Assembly (NCBI GenBank): GCA_937967375.1
Contig: CALCJF010000060.1
Span: 30,178-94,177 of the forward strand
DNA from: an uncultured Leucobacter sp.
GTDB lineage: Bacteria; Actinomycetota; Actinomycetes; Actinomycetales; Microbacteriaceae
Length of the DNA: 64,000 nt
Direction of reading: 5' to 3'
Part shown: positions 58,636-64,000 of the stretch, piece by piece
Position numbering within the stretch: position 1 is the stretch's first letter
Layout: every line of letters begins with the position of its first letter
Notes under the pieces: model-generated
What the model was told of the DNA's origin: nothing
Database searches by the model: none
The model's input: only the letters and a program-made list of their open reading frames with translations
Program-made: the position numbers and the translations under genes

Positions 58636-59994
58636 GTGACTCACATACCCACAACCGCACCCACCTCTACCTCGGGCCGTCGTATCGAAGACGCCCCCAT
58701 GACCGCGCTCGTTTGGCGGGTGGCGATCTTCACGGTCGGCGGCATGTTCACCGACGGGTACATCCTCGGGCACATCGGCATCGGGCTGAGCATCGCCACC
58801 CCCGAGCTCGGGCTGAACTCTCTCTGGCTCGGGCTGCTCGCTGCATCCACGCTACTCGGAATCCTGTTCGGCGCTCCGGTTGCGGGCCGCCTGGCAGACC
58901 GCTTCGGCCGCAAGAATCTGCTCGCGATCGATTTCGCGATCCTCGCGGTGGGCGCGCTGGCGCACCTGCTGATCGTGGAGCAGTCCGGGCTGCTGATCCT
59001 GCGCTTTCTTATGGGCATCGCGATCGGAGCCGAATATGCGATCGGGGCAGCGCTGCTCTCGGAGATCGCACCGCAGCGCCGGCGCGGAGTGCTGCTTGCC
59101 TCGCTCAACGCAATGTGGATCGTGGGCTTCGTCGGTGGCTTTCTCGTGGCCTATGCCATGCGCGACGCCGGGGCCTCGTGGCAGGCCATCTTCGCGACAG
59201 CGGCGATCCCTGCAATTGTCGTGTTTCTGTTGCGTATCGGAACCCCGGAGTCTCCTCGCTGGCTGCTTGCCCACGGGCGCGAGGACGAGGCGCTCGCCGT
59301 CGTGCACAAGCACTTCGGGGCGGAGTACGGTCTGGGCGGCCTCGAGAGCGACGAGAGCACGACGAGCGTTGGTCTCGCGCGACTGTTCGCGCCTGACTAC
59401 TTGAAGCGCACCCTGTTCGCGGGCATTTTCTGGGCATGCCAGGTGGTTCCGCTGTTCGCGCTGACAATCTTCTTGCCCCAGGTGTTCGACGCGCTCGGCA
59501 TTGCTTCAGAGCTCGGGGCCGAAATGTTCGTGAACGGCGTGCTGCTGCTCGGGGCCATCGCAGGCATGGTTGCCATCGTGGTGTTCAGCCGCCGCGGGTA
59601 CACCATCTGGTCGTTCGTGATCGTCGCAGCCGCACTGATCGTCATGGCTTTTTCGGGGTCGCTGCCGGTGGCCATCGGACTCATCGCTTTCGCGGTCTTC
59701 GTGCTGGTCGGTGCTTCGGCGACAAATCTCGAGTACGTGTATCCAAGCGAGATCTTCCCAACCGAACTGCGCGCAACCGGAGTGGGCTTTGCGGCCGCGG
59801 TCAGTCGGGTCGGGGCTGCGGTGAGCACCTTCCTGTTGCCAGTCGCACTCGAGCAACTCGGTACGATGTGGACCATGCTCGCGCTTGCGCTCGTCGCGCT
59901 GATCGGTGCCGGTGTCTCCGCGGCGTGGGCGCCAGAAACCAAGGGGCTCTCGCTCAGCGACGCCGGCCGGTCGCAGGAGGTCGATGCGCGATGA
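58636..59994 (+). CDS. MFS transporter of the sugar-porter type
   Basis: A 452-residue twelve-helix permease with a hydrophilic N-terminus. Sugar-porter marks are seen in order: ADRFGRKNLL (loop 2-3), TPESPRWLLAHGR (loop 6-7), the mirror loop and the C-terminal WAPETKGLSL. The family moves sugars, aromatic acids or other organic acids by proton coupling. GTG 58636 follows GAAAGG. Its stop overlaps the start of the FAD oxidase by four bases, so it probably imports that enzyme's substrate. Confidence 0.9.
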   Translation: MTHIPTTAPTSTSGRRIEDAPMTALVWRVAIFTVGGMFTDGYILGHIGIGLSIATPELGLNSLWLGLLAASTLLGILFGAPVAGRLADRFGRKNLLAIDFAILAVGALAHLLIVEQSGLLILRFLMGIAIGAEYAIGAALLSEIAPQRRRGVLLASLNAMWIVGFVGGFLVAYAMRDAGASWQAIFATAAIPAIVVFLLRIGTPESPRWLLAHGREDEALAVVHKHFGAEYGLGGLESDESTTSVGLARLFAPDYLKRTLFAGIFWACQVVPLFALTIFLPQVFDALGIASELGAEMFVNGVLLLGAIAGMVAIVVFSRRGYTIWSFVIVAAALIVMAFSGSLPVAIGLIAFAVFVLVGASATNLEYVYPSEIFPTELRATGVGFAAAVSRVGAAVSTFLLPVALEQLGTMWTMLALALVALIGAGVSAAWAPETKGLSLSDAGRSQEVDAR

Positions 59995-61127
59995 GGGTCG
60001 CGGTCATCGGTGCGGGAGCGGTCGGAAGTCAGACGGCCTGGCAGCTTGCGCGTGCAGGGGTCGAGACCTTCGTCTACGAGCGCTTCGAAGCGCCGAACAA
60101 GTGGGGCGCGCACGACGGGGAGAGCCGGTTGCTGCGGGGCTTGCCCTATCTTGAGACCGCGCCGGGCGATAGGAAGATACTTGCCGAGTCGATATCGGCG
60201 TGGGAGCGAATCCAAGGTCTGAGCGACCGGCCGATTCTCGATCAGCGCGGCGGGCTCATTATCGATCAGCCCGAGTCCGAGTCACTCGGCCTCGCCGCTG
60301 AAGCCGCTGAAGCACAACCACGAGCGCGCGCTCTCGACGCCGCAACGCTCGCTTCGAACTACCCGCAGTTCGCGCTCGATGCGCGAGAACTCGGGGTCAT
60401 AGACGAGCGGGGCGGGCTCGCCGATCCTCAGCAGGCGGTTGCGGCCGCGCTCGAATTCGCGGTCGAGGCTGGCGCGCGCCTGCAGGAGCACGCCAGGGTA
60501 GTGGCGCTGCATGCGGTTGACGACGCGGTGGTGCTCGAGTTCTTCGATGGATCTCGAGAGAGCTTCGACCGTGTCGTGTGCGCGGCGGGTGCCTTCGCAC
60601 GCGAACTGGTGCCCGAGTTGCCACTGCGCTCGCGAAGGTTGCTGCTCGGCTGGTTCGAGCCGAAGCCAGGGAGATCCGACCTCATTGAGGGCATGCCTTC
60701 GTTCGTCTGGACTCCGCCCGGCGGCGGCTTTCTCTACGGTGGTCCGGCCGAGGGTGGCGCCAGCGTGAAAGTCGGAATCGATGCGCCTTGGGGCGAGGTC
60801 GCCGACGCGATGAGCGGGCGAGAAGTGACCTCTGAAGACATCGCGCCAATGGTCGAATCTGTTCGCCGCTATCTGCCCTGGCTTGACACCGCGACCGGGC
60901 GGTACGAGATGCACATCGACGGGTGGTCAAGCGACGGGCACGGAATTCTCGGGGCGCACCCTCGCGATCCGCGTGTGCTGCTCGCGGTCGGTTGGACGGG
61001 GCACGGCTTCAAGATCTCTCCGGTGCTCGGAGAGATCGCAGCCGCACTCGCTCTCGGTCGCGAGTCTGGGTTCGACATCTCGCACCTCGATCCTGCTCGC
61101 TTCGAAGTGCTGCGCACCGCCGGGTAG
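59991..61127 (+). CDS. FAD-dependent oxidase of the monomeric sarcosine oxidase (MSOX/SolA) family
   Basis: A 378-residue flavoprotein with the dinucleotide motif VAVIGAGAVGSQTAWQL at the N-terminus, SRLLRGLPYLET (the R-loop near FAD), and the late GHGFKISPVLGEIAAAL that is typical of the family. In MSOX the flavin is bound to a cysteine in the segment about 50 residues before this; here that place reads GRYEMHIDGWSSDGHG with no cysteine, so FAD is probably non-covalent or attached otherwise. ATG 59991 overlaps the MFS stop. The substrate may be an N-methyl amino acid or other imported amine. Confidence 0.87.
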   Translation: MRVAVIGAGAVGSQTAWQLARAGVETFVYERFEAPNKWGAHDGESRLLRGLPYLETAPGDRKILAESISAWERIQGLSDRPILDQRGGLIIDQPESESLGLAAEAAEAQPRARALDAATLASNYPQFALDARELGVIDERGGLADPQQAVAAALEFAVEAGARLQEHARVVALHAVDDAVVLEFFDGSRESFDRVVCAAGAFARELVPELPLRSRRLLLGWFEPKPGRSDLIEGMPSFVWTPPGGGFLYGGPAEGGASVKVGIDAPWGEVADAMSGREVTSEDIAPMVESVRRYLPWLDTATGRYEMHIDGWSSDGHGILGAHPRDPRVLLAVGWTGHGFKISPVLGEIAAALALGRESGFDISHLDPARFEVLRTAG

Positions 61128-61135
61128 CGACCGCA

Positions 61136-62077
61136 TCACCCGCCGAGGCGCCGCATTTCGCGTGCTGAGACGCCGTATTGTTCCCGGAATGCACGACTGA
61201 AATAGGTAGCCGAAGCGAAGCCGCACTCGTGGGCGATGTCGGTGATGGGGTCGTCGCCGGTGACCAGGCGATGATGCGCCCTCGCGAGGCGTTCGGTTCG
61301 CAGCCAGCCGGCGAAGGTAGTGCCCTCTGAGCTGAACAGCCGTTGCGTCGTTCTCGTCGAAACATAGTTCGCCGCCGCAGCGTCTTCGATCGTCAGATCG
61401 GGGTTTGAGAGGTGGGCGTGGGCGTACAGCTTGAGCGAGGCGAGTTGGGCCTCGCGTGCCGATTCCGATGGCGCGTGTCGTGCCGTTTCAGCCAGGACGA
61501 TGCTTGCAATCAGTTCAGCCATGGCGCGGGCCAGGTGATAGTCACCCGTGGGTCCTGTCTGCATCTCACCCGAGAGCGCCCCGGTGAAAAGCGAGGCGAG
61601 GGTCGTCGCAAGCACGGGGCGCTCAGTGAGTGATTTGGCGGTGACGTTCGACACCAGCGTGGGATCGATCGGAAGCTCTGCGCGCGGGATCAGCGCGATG
61701 ATTGAATCGCTGTGCCCGGGAAACTCAAGTCTGTATGGCTGGCTCGTGTCATAGATCGCCAACGACCCCGGGGTGAGCAGTGAGCGTCGACCGTTCTGTT
61801 CGAGCCACCCCTCACCGATGACTTGGCAGCTCACCTTGTAGGCATCGGCTGGGTGTTTCAGAATGTTTTGCTCGGTGCGAAGGGCAATGTGCGCGTCGCT
61901 TATGACTCGCGAAAGGCTGATGAAGCCGATCCGCATGCGATCGACTGATGCATGAAAGGGCCCGGTGTGGTGCGAGTCGGGTTGCACCTCCATGGGCACG
62001 AAGGAACGAGCAATGTTTCTGCGCCAGTCTTCGAGACTGGTCGAGGTTTCTCGCTGCGACTCGATCTTGCGGCTCAT
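61136..62077 (-). CDS. AraC-family transcriptional regulator
   Basis: A 313-residue regulator. The N-terminal half is an AraC-binding-like domain (FVPMEVQPDSHHTGPFHASV to about residue 190, as in oxygenase-operon regulators). The C-terminal half has the double helix-turn-helix (LTIEDAAAANYVSTRTTQRLF and PITDIAHECGFASATYFSRAF). The start at 62077 follows AAGGAAG by five bases; the frame extends upstream to 62848 but that part is antisense to clpB. It is convergent with the FAD oxidase and may control that operon. Confidence 0.9.
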   Translation of the reverse strand: MSRKIESQRETSTSLEDWRRNIARSFVPMEVQPDSHHTGPFHASVDRMRIGFISLSRVISDAHIALRTEQNILKHPADAYKVSCQVIGEGWLEQNGRRSLLTPGSLAIYDTSQPYRLEFPGHSDSIIALIPRAELPIDPTLVSNVTAKSLTERPVLATTLASLFTGALSGEMQTGPTGDYHLARAMAELIASIVLAETARHAPSESAREAQLASLKLYAHAHLSNPDLTIEDAAAANYVSTRTTQRLFSSEGTTFAGWLRTERLARAHHRLVTGDDPITDIAHECGFASATYFSRAFREQYGVSAREMRRLGG

Positions 62078-62228
62078 CGGTGCTTCCTTGCGGCTCGTGA
62101 CTCGTTCCATCATGCCCTGAAGCAAGATGTCACGGGTGATTCGGGCGCAGGTGTGCACTGGGCGGCAAGGATCGCCGACTGTCAGCCGGAGCAGAGAAAA
62201 TGAGTAGCCAAAATTCGACACTGACGAT

Positions 62229-62255
62229 AAACTTGAGTCAACAACACTCAAGTTT
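62229..62255 (+). promoter_or_regulatory. HspR-type HAIR operator upstream of clpB
   Basis: AAACTTGAGT-N7-ACTCAAGTTT, a perfect ten-base inverted repeat that contains the HspR consensus CTTGAG-N9-CTCAAG. It is 57 bases before the ATG. HspR represses dnaK and clpB in actinobacteria, which supports heat-shock control here. Confidence 0.9.
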
Positions 62256-62263
62256 GCGAATGC

Positions 62264-62275
62264 GAGGATCGCGGC
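62264..62275 (+). repeat. Intergenic GAGGATCGCGGC repeat, copy 4
   Basis: Exact 12-base word between the HAIR operator and the clpB start. Confidence 0.6.
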
Positions 62276-62312
62276 CGCGAACGACACCGTTCTGCACCAG
62301 AAGAGAGGAACC

Positions 62313-64000
<1,688 letters not shown>

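Noticed and set aside
59436..59990. Upstream extension of the FAD oxidase frame
   Set aside because: It is out of frame within the MFS gene; the dinucleotide motif begins right after ATG 59991, which overlaps the MFS stop.

Overview
The window is high-GC DNA (about two thirds G+C by eye), densely packed with genes of actinobacterial type. Family resemblance and the split menaquinone locus suggest a Microbacteriaceae member, possibly Leucobacter-like; genus is inference. Many genes start at or within a base or two of their predicted transcription start (TAnnnT, 6-8 nt, then ATG/GTG), which fits the leaderless transcription common in this phylum. I see no insertion sequence, prophage, CRISPR array, rRNA or replication origin, and no gene-free stretch longer than 300 bases. 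Two serine tRNAs are present.

1-11 kb: the start of an aspartate aminotransferase, malate synthase G with a divergent IclR regulator, then menaquinone genes menE, menA and menD with small membrane proteins. An oxidase/cupin pair sits between menA and the DUF4229 gene. 10.9-21.2 kb: a nine-gene minus-strand operon with a divergent PucR regulator at 21.4-22.9 kb. It encodes two DUF917 proteins, two HyuA-like proteins (one with destroyed nucleotide-binding motifs), a ribose-type ABC importer, an amidohydrolase and an NTF2-fold protein. It looks like a catabolic island for a hydantoin- or thiohydantoin-like compound, lying between menD and menF. 23-28 kb: menF, menG (with a lysine/alanine/proline tail), a polyprenyl diphosphate synthase and a ferredoxin-NADP reductase. 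With menD, menE and menA these supply most of menaquinone synthesis; menB, menC and menH are not in the window.

28-34.6 kb: a sirtuin, a second PucR regulator, and divergently a DAP-decarboxylase-like enzyme with a complete polar amino acid ABC importer. 34.7-42.9 kb: pyrE, a signal-peptide-less gamma-glutamyltransferase homologue, a TSUP exporter, a cysteine hydrolase, a NagD-like phosphatase, a membrane-anchored hypothetical protein, phosphoglucomutase and prephenate dehydratase. 43-50.4 kb: a PadR/HAAS pair, a lipid kinase, serS with a Cof-type phosphatase, tRNA-Ser(UGA), an LCP cell-wall ligase, tRNA-Ser(GCU) and two roadblock proteins without a GTPase.

50.5-61.1 kb: transport and catabolism: a CynX-type MFS, an M20 amidohydrolase with an MFS, TetR, an MFS/beta-glucosidase pair, and a cupin/MFS/FAD-oxidase operon. 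The window ends with an AraC regulator and a ClpB-like disaggregase that lacks the usual N-domain and carries an HspR (HAIR) operator. A 12-base word, GAGGATCGCGGC, recurs in four intergenic gaps of the last 12 kb.
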